Of a stretch of 64,000 bases of DNA, positions 1 through 14,089 are shown piece by piece. Positions within the stretch are counted from its first letter, which is position 1, and every line of letters begins with the position of its first letter. The stretch lies in the NCBI GenBank assembly GCA_034008185.1, contig CM067086.1, positions 31,827,007-31,891,006 of the forward strand, written 5' to 3'. The notes beneath the pieces are model-generated. The model saw only the letters and a program-made list of their open reading frames with translations. It made no database searches and was not told the DNA's origin. The DNA is from Gorsachius magnificus. Lineage: Eukaryota; Chordata; Aves; Pelecaniformes; Ardeidae. The translations under genes were made by a program, and so were the position numbers.

Positions 1-3000
1 GTTCCCCACCTGTCTGTTGAACTCTGAAAGCGTCTCTGAAGCTGAACAGAATTGTGGTAAAAGATCAATTACAGCAGAAAAGACACTGAATCTATGCACA
101 GAACCATGTTTTTGTAACCCTTTAAATTCTGCTGAATTTGTTGATAATACTGAAACTGAAGGTTTCTGTTAGATTCTTGCATCCTGTACATAATTCTTTT
201 CACTAGACAGCTAAAGGACTTCATTCTTCAGTACTGCTGGATTTTTCATCAGTACCATTTTTTTATGAAAAAAAATCAAACTCCTTTCGTATCTTCCCTT
301 ATTACACTGCATATTTGAATGAAAAATCCCTGTGCCACTTTTGCTAAAGGCTCCAAGGTTAAAGAGATCATAACTCAAAGACAGATGAATGTCTCATTAT
401 ACACACGCATGCACAAATAGATATTAAAAATATTTCTTTTTAGCATAAAATATCTTGATCCTTTTTTCTTTGTTCTTTTGGGCTTGAGGCTGTTGGAATA
501 TTTCAGTGCAGATGGAGTTTTCTTGGTTGATCTTTAAACCTCAAACTGACAACAGCTCTCAGAGGAAGATGTGTAAATCACAGTTTTCAGTCATACTTTC
601 TCAGCAGATAAGAGTGTTTCTTTGTGAGCACCAACAAGACTGCAGGGGGTAGGAATTAAACCTGCAGGAAACCTTGGTTTGTGAATGTTTCCTTTAACTC
701 TGTAAGCTTCGCAGATAAGATCTCTCTGCACTACATAAAACAGTAAGCGTGCAGGAGAGCGCGATGTAACCTGGCATGGAATATCTTAACAGCTTGAGTG
801 CTATAGGGCGAGTAGTCCTAAAGCCTTGGTAAAGATGGTAACATCTGTGTAGATGTTGGGATGAACTCCAGCAACCTTGCAGACATATCTGTAAAATTGG
901 CTGTTATGGTGGAGGGCTGTGCCACCTCTGTGGTAACTTAAACATCTTTGTCAGCTATATTGACATTTCTGTTTCCTATCATGATGGTGGAAACTCTTCC
1001 CTTACCCTATGAATCTTAACTTACAAGTCTTTCAGGATACTTGGTTCTGTTGTAGAAGAAAAGCTTCAATCACTGCTGCTTCGTATTCCACAGCCAACTC
1101 TACCTGGCCAAAAGGGATGTGTCTATCAATGTCCTATTGCTGCTGCAATCATTCTGTAAGATCTTGAGAGAACAAGGCTCTTTGCTGTTATAGCTGGTGG
1201 ATCCAGTGTTACGCCTTTCTTACGAGACACTGAACATGTAAGACTACTTCTCTAGTGTAGTTAGAATGTTTGAAGGTTGCTGGAAGTTATTTTTTCAGAC
1301 AAGTATAAATGGTGATTCTAGATCATTGAGGAAACATGTTTGGGTTTCAAAATTGCAAAGCAGTAACAGTTTTAAAAGACACATTAAAAAAAACACAATT
1401 TCATATGCTCACACCACTTTCCAAAACGTGCGTTTGTGGTTCTTTGTCTGATCCTAGACAAGGATCTTTCCTATCCTACTCTCTAAGTTGCAAAATGAAT
1501 GTATAGATGCAGTTCCAGTTCTGCTGCCAACATGTTACAAGGGAAAAATTAAATTCCAAGAATCTGAAGTGGCATCTTAGCAGACGGAAAATACAGTCTG
1601 TGGCTCATTTGGTGATTTTTATTGCACACCTAAAATAAATATATTGCAGTACATATGTAGTGCTGCAAGTTTCAAATTTGCAGTATGTCGCAATATTCTC
1701 CATATCTATAGCTGTAGATTTTTACTTCCTTTCACTTTTTCTGTTTTGTGGGGTTTTTTTCCTCATCCTTTAATGACTGTACTTTTACAAGTACTTTGCT
1801 TCTCCTTCTGGATCCTGTCTTTGGTGTTTTACATGCTGTGCCTCGTGTTGCCAAAAGAGAAGATGGGGGTAGCTTGGAACAGTGAAAGATTTTTTTCTGT
1901 GAATAAACATGTTTCTAAAATCTATTTCCATCAGTGTTTATGCACACAGACTGTACTACAATGCCATCTACATTGCTGCCTTGAACAGTGCAAGTTTACT
2001 TTGGTAAACACTTCATCAAGAGATGCCAAGAATGCATGTCATGTACAGGACAAGAAAAAAGGTCAGATTAGAGAGGGTCCCTAACAACCCTGCAGCAATG
2101 TGCTCAGTGCTTCCAGGCACCATTAGAGAAGGTCAGTGGCATCTCAGGCCCTTTGTAATGAACCAGTTGTGTCTCAACCTTTTTGACAGACAAAATAAAA
2201 CAAAAAAACCTTTCCCAGGCATCAGGACATGAATTAAATGTCTGTGGATTAGTTTTGTTCACTGGTGAACTCAGGGTCTTTTGGAAGCCATGACTGATGC
2301 TCAGAAATGTTTTGCAAATATTGTGAAATGGTATTTTATTGTGCTGTGAGAAAGTTGAAGTTTTACTGGGTTAATGGGTAGGGAAGCTATGTTTTTATCA
2401 TTTAAATGTATTGAAATAACTTTAAGTTTCCAAAGATTTCTTTAAATACAGCGTTCCTAATTAATTTCATAAAAAGCTGCTGAATTCTGAGTCCTGGGCT
2501 ATGCTGAGTACAAGGCACACTTTTTCCCACTGGTTCAGGAGGATCTGCCCATGAAAGATGATATGAACCCTGAGAAATATGGAAATTCCTCTCAGGAGTA
2601 ATTATGTTTCTGAGATCCATTGTTGCCATCGGTGTCTATGTGTAGAAACTGTTATTCCATTATCTTCTGGTATTGTTTGAAAAGGATTACTACAATCAGC
2701 ATTTTTCACTTTCAGATATGTCAGTGTTATTGTAATCGCCTTGAACAATTCATAATATTGAATTGCAGGACTTTTATTAATATCTGTAATATTAATATTA
2801 CTTCATGTAACTTTACAATAAAATTTGACATATGCAGAACAGTTGATTTAAATGTTAATATGCTTTTGAGAGATAAGTAGAAGTTAACATTTACCCATGA
2901 GAAGAAAATTCTGACTTCTAGTATTTGTAGTTAACTTGTGATTGCCTGTAGAAGTCACAAGTACTACATTTGTAGCCTAGAAAAGCAATAAATACAAAAC

Positions 3001-6000
3001 TGTTTTTAGGATTTTAAAATGGCTGCTCCCAATCAACAAACCAGAGTGTTGCTTTTATGCTTCAGTGACCTGTATTATAAATATTGGGTCTCTAAGCTTA
3101 TGAGGAGATACCTCTACAATTTCTGCTGCGCATCTCTTGTTCATCTGTGTGTTTGCATCCACAGCAGAGTGTGGAGCTGTTCCAGACAAAAGCACCCCCT
3201 GGAACTGTTTGTGCTGGAGTGGAAGCCAGCGTGTTCAAGCAGAATGGGCTTCTGTGGACTCCAGTTTGTGCAGTCTGAATTAGCTGACTTCCATCTTTCA
3301 GTTGACTGTCAGGCCTTAAAATTTCCTAGCTCACCTTTTGAATCAACACCTTAAACTTTTCTTTTGATTCTTCATCTTTGAGTACTATTTTCCAGGTAAA
3401 TGTTAGACAAGCAAATAGACACACTTTAGTACTCCATACTTCCCCTCTGTTTCATTTTAAAACATAAAGAGTGTATTTGCATTGTTTAATGCTGTTAGAA
3501 TGGACTAATCTGGCACTTGGGGGAACTGAGGTTCTGTGTTGAGCCTCAGAACAGGAACATAAATACAGACTTGCCTGTTTTGACTTTGCAGGTTTAGTCC
3601 TACCCAAAGCCTCCACCTTCTTCAAGGGGCAGTGAAGGTAAAGATGTAAGATTAATATTTACTCTATAGTATATTTTGTCTTCATCACCTGTCTGACGTT
3701 GTCAGCGGGGAAGTATTACGTGACTAGTAGTGGTTTCTTTATGTTCTTTAATGCAGGTTTCAGTTTATTGCTGTTTCGAGCTGGGCCTAACGCATCCCAA
3801 GAACACCAGGTGGCCATGAGATATAAACAGTTTCCCATTGTAGTGTACCTTCGCTAGATTTGGACCTGTGAGTAATGGGAATGATAATTTTAATTAGGAG
3901 TTGAAATTTTGGCTTTTAGAAGTGTAAGGAGAAGGTGGTGTTCAGAAACTGCAGCTTGACCACCAGGTTTTCAAACACCTGCAGCTCCTGAGTGAAATTC
4001 CCTTGTCATCTGACCAGCCCAAGCAACATATGTAATGCAAAATGACAACACTGTGGCTGAAAATGCCCTTTTTCGCTAATGCTTACGCTGAGGAACATAT
4101 GGATTTCTGTCTCTTCTGTGCTGTTCTTAGATTGGTTTCTATTAAATGCATTTTCTGTGCTTTTCAGCCTGTTATGAAATAGACATTTTAATAAACAAAG
4201 GTTTTGTTTTCTTCCTAAGACATTGAATAGTGGCACTGAAAGGATAGGGGCAATTTTTGTTGTACTCTGGCCTGTAGCCATTCATATTTGCAATCTTTAA
4301 AATCACTGCTTTGAACATACTCTGTACGGAGCCAATTAACCTGATACCTTGGGTCAAGTTTAATATTCTGCACAGAATTCTACCTGCTGTGAAAGCTACA
4401 CTCTTCTGCTTTATCCGTCAGTTACGACTGGCTCCAGTTTATACCAGCTGCTGTCCTGGGTTGCCAGCATGGTATCTGTGTGCTCTCTACTGGCATATTT
4501 AATCAATTTTTTAATGTGATGTGGTTCAGTCTTTCGACAATTTGTGAATTCTAGTATATGCTTTGAGTCAGGGCATTCTCTTGCTTTGTGGTGCTCTTGA
4601 ATGGAATAACTACTAAGGGATGTATAGTTTTGGTTTCTGTTTTCCCCCCAAAGGAAGCCTTCTGATCTGAACTAAAAGTGATTTCCATTTGTTGCAGACA
4701 GGAAGAAAAGGTAGACCCTCTTCTGCTCCCATGAGGGTGGGGAGAGGATTTAGTAAGTTTCTGAGAAGAAACTTCTGTACTGTTTTTTTTTTCTCTTCCC
4801 AGCAGTTTCAGTATTAGACCCAGGTGCTGGAATGGCTGTGGGAAATAAACTCTGGAGAGTTAGAGCTGGCAGAGGGGGGCGCTTCAGGTTAAGATGACTT
4901 GCTTGGGCCTTTTTTGGGACTGGCAGTTTGCCCTGCTACTTTATTTAGGGAACAAATAAGAGACTTCAGTCCTCTGGGCTGTCACATTGCCATCTTTCAC
5001 CAGTATTGCACTGCACATATGACAGTTCTTTAAAAGGAAACCCCAAAACCCTTTTTACTGTGATCACTGCAAACAAAAATAAAATAATTCACATGACTGT
5101 TCTAGTTTTGAAGCTCCTGATGAATAGCTGGAGGGTTTTGCAGCAGCTGTCTTGAAGAAGAGGTTAGAAAATTATCATGTTCCTTCTCCAGTGATACGTA
5201 TCATAACATTTTGCACCACTGCATAATCTGTGTTGCCAGCACTAAATATTGTGATTTGGTTAATTTAGGGATTTATGACAAATGTAATTTTGTAATCTGG
5301 CCTTCACAATTGATGCTGTAGCAGGAATGGCTTTCTCTAACAACAGGGATGCTTGTAATACAGCAAATTGCTGGTGCTGCCGAAGGAATAGTTTCTTTTT
5401 ATTTTGTTAGCCCGAGGAACTGAAGATGGCTGCTTTAGATTATGCAGGAAACTAAAAAAGTAGGGATCTGCTGTAAGTCCCAAGTTGTTCTTCCATGAAC
5501 ATCTCACTGTAGGTGGTGACAAATGCAAGTATTTCCCATCCTAAGATACAGTTCAAAGGATCAGTCTGATGCCATCCGTAACTGATTGCATAACATACCT
5601 CCCAGTGGAGAAGTGAACAAATAGAATTTTTGAAAGAATGTTATTAAAGAGAATTTTGTGTCATTTTTTTACATAAAACATTTATTGAGGTTGCTGAGTG
5701 TATGTGACAGATGGTGCTCTTATGTCACATCCTGTCTTTCATTTTGTTTTGCAACATGCAAGTCTTCCATGCATGCATAATTGCATTACAAGATTGTAGG
5801 GTGGGGGTTTTTTTGTGTACTCACTGAAACATAAAGGAATAATCCAATGTGAGATCTTTAATAGGGGGTTGTGCTAGCAGTGCTGTTAAGCTGTTTGCTT
5901 TCATGTTAAGTGCTGGCTGACTAGTATGTTTTATGACTTGCCTTCTTAAGGTAAACTTCAGGTGTAAAGGGAAAAGTGAGAAGTTGTTATTTCATCAATC

Positions 6001-8749
6001 TGCTGAATGCATTCAAGTAACTAGACAGATGATATTCACTACATAATAAAGTTTTTTGCTCCACATTCTGAAGCATATAAAATGAGTACTTCCCTCACAA
6101 TGGAAGAATGCAGGTATAGTTGAACTTTCCAGCTTCAGTATTATTCAGATGCCAGTGCCTTAACATTTTATAATGTCAGTTAAGTATCTTTATGATACAA
6201 AAATTATAATGAAGAAAAATGTCTTAATTGTTATTATAAGTGGCATTTCTTTCCCCCTTTCAGTTAATCGGAGAGTGAACTTGAGCCTGAATTCATTAGA
6301 ATATTGCCAACCTGTTTTATTTATATGGCATCCCAAATAGCTGCTTCTGTCTCTTTTATGTCTGGACTGGTGGATGGAACATACTGGACTTTGCTGTTGC
6401 CTTTGGCTCACATTGAGAAAATCCATCCATCGTAGTGCTTTTTTAACTGAAGAGTGTTTTGCAAGGAATGTAGAGATTATTTTACAAATTGGGGAAACTA
6501 GAAACATATGTGAGACATACAGAATATGCAAAGCCAACAAGGTGATAATGTTGTTGGAATTTTTGACTTGAGTCCTATCCCACTTCTAATTATTTTGACT
6601 GGTGGCTCTTGATGCTTCATTGTTGTTTGTATGTATGCGTTCTTCCCTTTAAATACAGTTAACTTAAATGAAGGTAGTGAGGATGTCTTCCCTCATAATG
6701 CAAAAAGGAGAGAGACTTAAACCAAGACTCAGTGCATTGTCAGTCACTGAGTCCTTTACTAGCTTTAATGCTATTGTAGATGCATAAACTCATTTATACC
6801 TTCTTTTGTTGGCTTTTGAACACGGTTTTCAAAAATCTGATTGACTGAAGAGCTGTCCATTGCTGCCCTGGCTTGTGTAGATCAAGGCAATTCATGGTCA
6901 GGGTTGTCGGCTGACTATTGACACGTTGTCGGTTGATTAAATAAGTGCTGAATATGACTGAATCTGGTCTGGTTTTGCAGTGAAGTCATAGGCATCATGG
7001 TTGGTTCTTTAGAATATTCATCAAGTAAAATTGTAAACATATTTATATTCTTGTGTGTATTCCGTGCTTTTGGAAATTATTTAATCTTAACCTTCCAGCA
7101 TTATACTGTGTAATATTTCAGTGGCATTTGTCATTTCTTGCAGCATCAGTGTGATTTGACTCTGACACAGCCTAACTGATGTCTGATTGTAAGATCAATC
7201 AACCACTGCAGTATTGAAAGCGTAAAGGCAACTGTACAGGTAATGCCTGACAAGCGAAATGTGCCAGCTTGCCAGGATAGTTATACTGGTTGTGCTGTAT
7301 GATGAGGAAAAGTACATCAGAAACCAAGCCGTTTTTTTGCCTTTAGTAGTACAAGGGTGTTGTGAATAAAATTACAGCCTCAGGCCAAAATCCGTCTAAA
7401 AGAACTCAGAGGGGTGCGTGTATCAACTTTTTTATCACATGTATAGCTGCAAATGTAAAATGCACTGTATAATAGATGGTGGCTGTCAAACAAGTGATAG
7501 GATGTGATGAGACAAAACGAGTAGCACGTGACTTACTTCATGCATCAGCCTTCTACTTGATTTCTCTTAGTTACAGTGCATGTTACATAGTTTGAAATGA
7601 TCAGAGCTGAAGAATGTAATAGTTCTTTTTTAGCTTGGAGCATGGCTTTGTAAGCCACAGTGTGCCTTTTCATTATGTTAAATACAGTTGGTTATGAGGA
7701 ACAGGCCGCTGAAAGGTCTTCCACTTGTTCATATGGCACCTTATAACAGTATGTACTTTATGGAGGTTTGTTGTTGGGCAAACTAATTTTTAATTGGTGT
7801 CACAAGTAATTCGTACTTTCTGCCTAGTTTAAAAACTGTGTACCAAACCATTTCTAGTGCAGTTGCTTTTGCTCTGCAATAGCCACCCTTTGACAACATG
7901 CTAATCCACACAGAAGCGATAAGCTGTGGTTTGTAACAGCCTTGTAACAAACTTGTCTGTAGCACTTTGAATTTTTGTTTATTAGGACTCAAAGTTTGTT
8001 AACTCATTGGCTGTTAATTAACATGGTACTTGTTAGGAGTTAAAGAAGATCAGCTAATGAAAACTTATACTGAGGTGTCAACCATATTAAAATTCAGTTA
8101 TAGTCTGAACCTTGAGACTTTCAGCATTATGTGTTACATATCTTCAGTTGACAGATCTTCTGCTTTGATTGAATAAATCAGGTTCTCTTAAATGATTTGG
8201 AATATTTTATTTTCTGTTTCCTGTTATTCTTTCATACCAAAATACTGATACATGAGGAAGACTACTTTTTTTCCCCTTTATATGAATGCTTTTTTTTTCT
8301 GTTGTGTATTTTGATGATTCAGTATTTGCAAGAGCATCATTAATTCCTTGAACAGTTAGGAGACAAGTATGGTGCCATCCAGTTTTTGGTTGGTCAAATT
8401 TCTAGTTGTGGAAAGCTAATTTGCTACCATGTGATCATTTTTTGACTGGCTTTCTGAAATCAGAGTTCTGTGGCCTAACAGCTGGATGTTTGTATCACAA
8501 AATTTTGGTCTATTTGTTTCTAATTATCAGCTAGATTCTTAGGCTTATCGAAAGGGCCAGGCCTAAAAGAGACTGTGGAGCCTTCTGGCTGTTGGTGACT
8601 GGTTCCCTGTGCTGCAAACAGAGCACATTAGTTCCTGGGTACCAGTCTGTAACATACCAGTATCTCTGGGGGTGGGGGGGAAGTGCGTTCACATGGTTGT
8701 CAGTAGTTTTATAGTTTTAACTGCTTGATGGGAAATCGTGTAGTCCTGC

Positions 8750-8783
<34 letters not shown>

Positions 8784-10045
8784 GAAAGAATCAATGTAGA
8801 AGGCTTTTTTTTTTTTTTCTTTCAAATTTAGGCAAATGAATATGGCTTTGTGGCAACCAGAACTTCGGATGGCATGCTTTTTGCAAAGAACATACATTTT
8901 AACTACCTGTGCAGCATAATTATAACAATTCTGGGACAAAGGCAGTTGCCACAAACCTAATAGGTAGCAAGAAATCAGCCAGCATTGTGTAGAAAACAAT
9001 TACCAGTGCAGTGACAGCCTGTAATGAAGGACCATAACAGTAATGCAGTGTGATAAAAATAGGGTGGTGTTGGGGTTGTTCGGTTTGTTTGGTTTTTTTC
9101 CTCTCCACTCAGGTCTTTAGAGCTTTCTGATGCTTCCACCTTCCTTAGATGTGCATCTCTAGATGTGAAGCCTTTTGGCCCCCTGTGCATCTGCCTTAAC
9201 AGGGAACAGCAGACGGAGTCTGTCAGGTCAGAGCAGAAGCAAGAGGCCTGATTCTTCCACAGAGTAGCTAGCTTTCTAAGCTAATTTTCGAGTCCTTAAT
9301 GGTGTTTGTTAACAATACTTGATCTTTTGGTTGTCCATTTTTAATGGTAAAAATACATAGGCAGTTTTATGATATCCTGCTGTCATAAGAAAGAATAATG
9401 TAATGATTTCTTTATGTGCATAAGAAGGGGTTTTCCCCCCATTTCTTCCTTTATTATTCTTGTCCATAAGCTTCACAGGTGTGGAGGGAATTGTAAGACA
9501 TCTAAGGAGGTGATAATAGAAGTGCAGGTGTGCTGGATATGATTTCTTAGCCTGTGTGATAATGTATCATTGAACCACAGCTCCAATCAGCTAGGCTGTT
9601 CAGAAGCTTAATTAGATCTCTTACCCACAGAGTAAGTCAATGTGGCATTGTTACTTCCCCATAGAGTTTGAAAATTATGAGAATAAATCCTGTGGCGGTG
9701 AGGTAGAGGTTCCTCTGCTGCCGTTACGTCAGGAGGCCATATGGGGAAGGAAAGGAAGGGGTAAGAGGAGAGGAAGTCCCTGTAAGTAAGTAAGTCATAA
9801 AGCAGCTGTCTTTGTGTGAAGGAGGAAATTTGTGAAGTCCAGGCCTAGAGAGTAGAAGAAAGCTCTGACTTTGCATATACTCCCTCTTCCCCTATACATA
9901 TCTTCCAATTGATTATTTTCTTCAGTTCCTGGTGTTTCTCTTGAAAGAATAGTAGGGTCCCTTGGTAAATGAATTGGGTCAGCATGCAAAGTATTCTTTT
10001 TCATAGTAGTCCTAACATGTCTGTTTTAATTTTGTTGTTTTTCAG
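1..10045 (+). other. Presumed COX16 intron 1 (3' part); no firm gene
   Basis: Exon 2 begins at 10046, and no sequence resembling the first COX16 coding exon (the basic N-terminus ahead of the YGVP motif) or a GC-rich promoter was found here, so exon 1 probably lies left of the window. The stretch is AT-rich and holds no CR1 or LTR. It has T homopolymers at 8752-8780 and 8805-8818. Two patches look weakly exon-like (2-172 and 1036-1155) and are discussed as findings. All other open frames are short and unconvincing. Confidence 0.5.
8752..8780. repeat. Poly-T homopolymer (29 bases)
   Basis: An uninterrupted run of T is followed 25 bases later by a second run at 8805-8818. It is not attached to a recognisable retroposed copy on either strand. 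Confidence 0.95.
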
Positions 10046-10087
10046 CTGTATCTTATTGGAGGGTCTTTTGGACTCCGTAAAGGCAAG
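10046..10087 (+). CDS. COX16: COX16 coding exon 2 (shortened), cytochrome c oxidase assembly factor
   Basis: COX16 is a small single-pass protein of the inner mitochondrial membrane that helps build complex IV around COX1/COX2. This exon reads LYLIGGSFGLRKGK. The first eleven residues match the end of the COX16 membrane helix (LLIVGGSFGLR in human). The acceptor is a strong pyrimidine tract ending in ttttcag at 10045. Two donors are possible. The one at 10088 (aag|gtagtt) keeps phase 0 and joins in frame to the next exon. An earlier one at 10077 (tcc|gtaaag) would give an immediate stop after joining to exon 3. With the in-frame donor, about ten residues present in human COX16 after GLR (EFSQIRYDAV) are missing, a 30-base in-frame loss. 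No separate exon encoding them was found by eye in the following intron. Identity is firm from the combined three exons; the exact donor is inferred. Confidence 0.75.
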
Positions 10088-10488
10088 GTAGTTGAAATGG
10101 TTTTCTTTACTTTTCCTTTTAATTTAATTTTGTGTATGTACTGTGTTCTAAACGACTGTTAGGACAAGCAAACTATTGGTATTGGGATTTTGCCTTTCTC
10201 CACTGGGCCCTGGGCTACAGCTGAGGCTCTTAGCAGTATGTAGTGTAGGTAACAATAAAGGAGCTGATATGATGATGAATCCTTTTACTGTTTGTGAAAT
10301 GGATCAACGTAAGTAAAGGAAAAAATTTTGTTCCTTTGGTTGATTGTAAGTGGCAATTCTGAATCCTATGAAAGAAGTCTAGCCCATCTAGAAGGAGGTT
10401 TTTGTAAAGATACTGTATCTGATTTAGACTAAGAAAAGTGATACTTTAAAAGGTTCTCTTTTCAGAGAATACTAGCAATGAGTATATA

Positions 10489-10668
10489 GAATCATAGAAT
10501 GTTTTGGGTTGGAAGGGACCCCTAGAGGTCATCTAGTCCAACCCCCCTGCAGTGAGCAGGGACACCACTAACTAGATCAGGTTGCTCAGAGCCCCATCCA
10601 ACCTGGCCTTGAATGTTTCCAGGGATGGGACCTCCACTACCTCTCTGGGCAACCTGTTCCAGTGTTTT
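10489..10668 (-). mobile_element. CR1 LINE 3' fragment
   Basis: This is about 180 bases of the CR1 3' end, inserted antisense to COX16 in intron 2. The left edge has the tail signature agaatcatagaat, followed by the gggttggaagggaccc and catctagtccaacccccctg blocks typical of bird CR1. It is almost identical in this part to the copy at 46821, so both are probably from the same subfamily. It is strongly 5'-truncated and non-coding. Confidence 0.95.
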
Positions 10669-13600
10669 CCATATAATGTTAGATCATTTTCGGGACTTGG
10701 CTTTGTGTTGACTAAGATAAGCAGATACCTTTAACATTGTGCTACATGCTGTTCTTTAAGCTCTGTGAAAGAAACAGGAGCTAGTCTTTATTCAGTATGT
10801 CGGAATGGACGACATACATACATGGAAGAAGCCTTTCTTTAAACAAACTGGAAATGTCTTGAATGAGGGAAATAGCTTGCTTACTAGTGCTACTTACACC
10901 TCGAAGGGTAACACTGATTCTAAACTGTATAGGAAGTGTTCTGAAAGGAGCATGTCAGTTCAGCAGAAAGTAATTATTGGCTTGCTTTCCCTAACTTCGT
11001 AATATGCAGAGAAGCATATTGCAGTGCAGAGAGGCTTTCTGGTCTCAGTACTGCTGACTTGTAGGTGGCATGAAGCTCTTTTTAAGACTATATGGCACTA
11101 TAAAAAATATTTTTGTAAAACTCTGGACACTGTGACTTTGGTCAAATCTTGGAGATCCTGAGCTGTTGAGAGTTTGGAGACCCCCTTGTTTTGTCTTAGA
11201 CTCTTATTGTGGGCCATCTAAATTACTTTAATCATTCCTCCTTGTTCTTTGTGTTGCATACCTCGCTGCAGCCTTTGAAGCACCATGTGGCCCACTCCTG
11301 CTGAGTCCCCTATTTGACATAGCCCATAGGCAAGGGAGAGTAATATTACAAATCTTTTCTCCAGTGCAGTCTTCTGGGTAGTTATTTTCTATCAGACCTG
11401 GGCTTTTAGGACCAGTTGGAGCCTTTAAGTTTTTTTTCCAACCAGATGGGGATCACAACGGGGCAAGAATTTGCCTGTTGTGTTTCTGTCAGTTTTTTGG
11501 TCAGATTCATACTTGGTGAATTACATTTGGCCTCCATGATCTGCACTGTGACTGCAGCCCAGGGGAAAAAAAAGGTAATAGTTGTGCTGGTTTGGATCTA
11601 TGAGGCTCCTTGTCCCAGCATTTATAATCAAGTGAAGCATCATCGAATTAGACAGTAGTACATGAAAGCTCTGAGGGGAAGCTACTGCACCCTGGAGTTT
11701 TTAAGCTCTGAAAAGCTAAAAGAGGACATCTGGATTCTGCTCTAACCAGTATTACTTAAGGCTGCAGCATCTCTTTGGTGTTTTCTTTTTCTTTTCGTTA
11801 TGATTTTGTTTAGGAATAGATGAAATTTAAATAAAAAACAATGCAGTATTGGCTGAGAACTAGCAACACCAACTTTGGGGTTGTTCGTAGACAGACAAAT
11901 CAAAGCAGTGTGTTCCATTAGTTTCCGTTTCTACATCCATAAAAATAGAACCATTCTAATTCATTAAATAAGACATCAAAAGAGATTAGAATGTATTTTA
12001 ACTGATAAACAAACCTAGTTTGAAATGTACATGAAATTCAGGAAAAGAACATTAATATAAAAACGTTATTAAAAATCCTGATGGTCGTAACATCTGTTTA
12101 ATTTTTCACTGGTTAAAATGGCTTTGTGTTGGAGTAGAATATGCTTTTCTTAATTTACTCAGGATACCTAAATCAGTCATATTCCCTCAGCACACTGAAT
12201 GTTCTGCATTTAAAGTGAACTTACACTGAGACTCTTATTGATGTAAATGCCTGTTTAGGCTAGTCAGAATTCTCCTGAAACTAATCAAGGATTTCTCCAT
12301 TATCTATTGTTGCCAAAATGTCCATTAATGGACAAATCATTAGGTTAGGTAATTGTTTCTTTTCTGGGAAGAATTTATGCAAATCAAAATTGGTTATAGA
12401 AAACTAGGTATGCTTACGGGAAAATGATGTGCAATTAATGGAGAAGAAATGAGTAGGTTTGTATAGTCATCATTCCAAATGCCTTTATTCTCAAATGGAA
12501 AACTAGGCTTTCTTTGTCTTTCTTCTCATTGTACGTGTAATTGAATAGATATGCTTATTTAAGGAGGTTTTTACAGAATATGTGACTTCTATTAAACATA
12601 CAGAAAATTTTTCCATGTAAGTATATTATAATAAATTATTTTTCTTTACCGTGTGCCCATTGTTGTCATTCAAGGCATGGGAGAGACTTGCTGATTCAGA
12701 TCTAATTTTGGATATAAGAACCTTGGACATGTGGAATGGTCTGTACTATTGGCTGATAGCTACTGTACGGGGTTGAAGAGAAGCAACATATTAACTACCT
12801 GGGAAAATCTAGGCTTTTAGGCCATCAGCAAATCATTTAGACTAATAAAATAGAGTTTGTAAGCTCCAAAACTGCTTTATCGAAGTAGTATTGCGAGGCA
12901 GGTTCTCAGAGTATGGGGAGGGGATAGGACTGAGCAAGTTGCTGCAGGGTAGCATGCAGCAGAAGCATTCTTAGGACGGGTAGGATCTCTAGGTCATTTT
13001 GTGAGGAAACAAAGCATCAATTAGCTTTTGAAGGCTGTAGATAGTTCGGCTGTGGATTATGTATGATGGTGTTACTATACTGACCTCTTTAGTGTTACAA
13101 ACTGTGGAGATGCTGTTCGCTTTTACTTTGTCCTATGCAAAGTGAGTGCAACCCAAAAGCAGAATGCTAAGAAATGAGAATAAGTGTTTTCTGTCTTCCT
13201 GAGGCAGAAAGTAGGGGCAGTGAAGAGTCAAAATGACAGAAGTTCAATCTTTTGAGTTTTACCCTTGAATCAACTGTTGTGCAGTAAAATATGTATGACC
13301 ATTGAGTGGCATGCCAGAGTTAAATTCGAATTGAAAATGAAAATACATGACCTGTTCTTTCAGAATGCCATTATCTATGAGCAATAGAACAGTAAGCCTG
13401 GAAAAAGTATAAAAGGAGTGATTGTGGTGGTGTGAAGCATACTTATTAGAAAGCATGCTGGGAGCGTAAAGCTTTCTTTATGCAGACAGAGTAGATTGCC
13501 TTTAAAATTTCTGTAAAAGGATTGGCAGTGCTCAGAGCTCCTTAGCTAATCTTTTTGACCAATTGACTGGCATGTAATTACTCATGAGACACCGCTTATA

Positions 13601-14089
13601 GACACCTGCAAGGTGTCAGTGTTGCCATTCTCAATTCTCATTTATTGCATTTACTTGGTGTCTTGAAGTCCTATCTCATAAAATTATATGACTATGAGGA
13701 CCTCAGCTTTCAATTTATAATCCTAGACCTTGGAGTTGGGAAGAAAAGCACATCTGGTGCATAGGGGATTATCTTGGAAGCTTTGCTGTCCTTTGAAAAA
13801 GAAAAGAATGAAGAGTGGAAAAGAAAAGAAGGCTAATATGATGGCTTATGACACTCTGACATTTTACTGGTTTACAGCTGTTCCCATAATTGGGCTTGAT
13901 AGTGATTTAAGTCCGTTGACTGTTGGTTATACTCAGTATTACATTTTTAGAATGTTGTTGGTGGGTCCCTGGTGTTGTCCTTTAACATCGTGTCATGAAG
14001 CTTACGAGTGGGTGTCAGAGGACCCACAGCAGCATGTGATTTAAATAACTTCCACTGATCTCATTGGAAATGTTATTTCCATCTTGTTC

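Noticed and set aside
9715..9740. CRE-like TTACGTCA site upstream of COX16 exon 2
   Set aside because: It is a single short match in AT-rich sequence without a CpG island or first exon nearby, so it is not a supported promoter.
11781..11813. A frame reading FSFSFRYDFV that resembles the missing COX16 segment FSQIRYDAV
   Set aside because: It is a T/C-rich run, has no acceptor in the right place, is followed at once by a stop, and matches only RYD and V.
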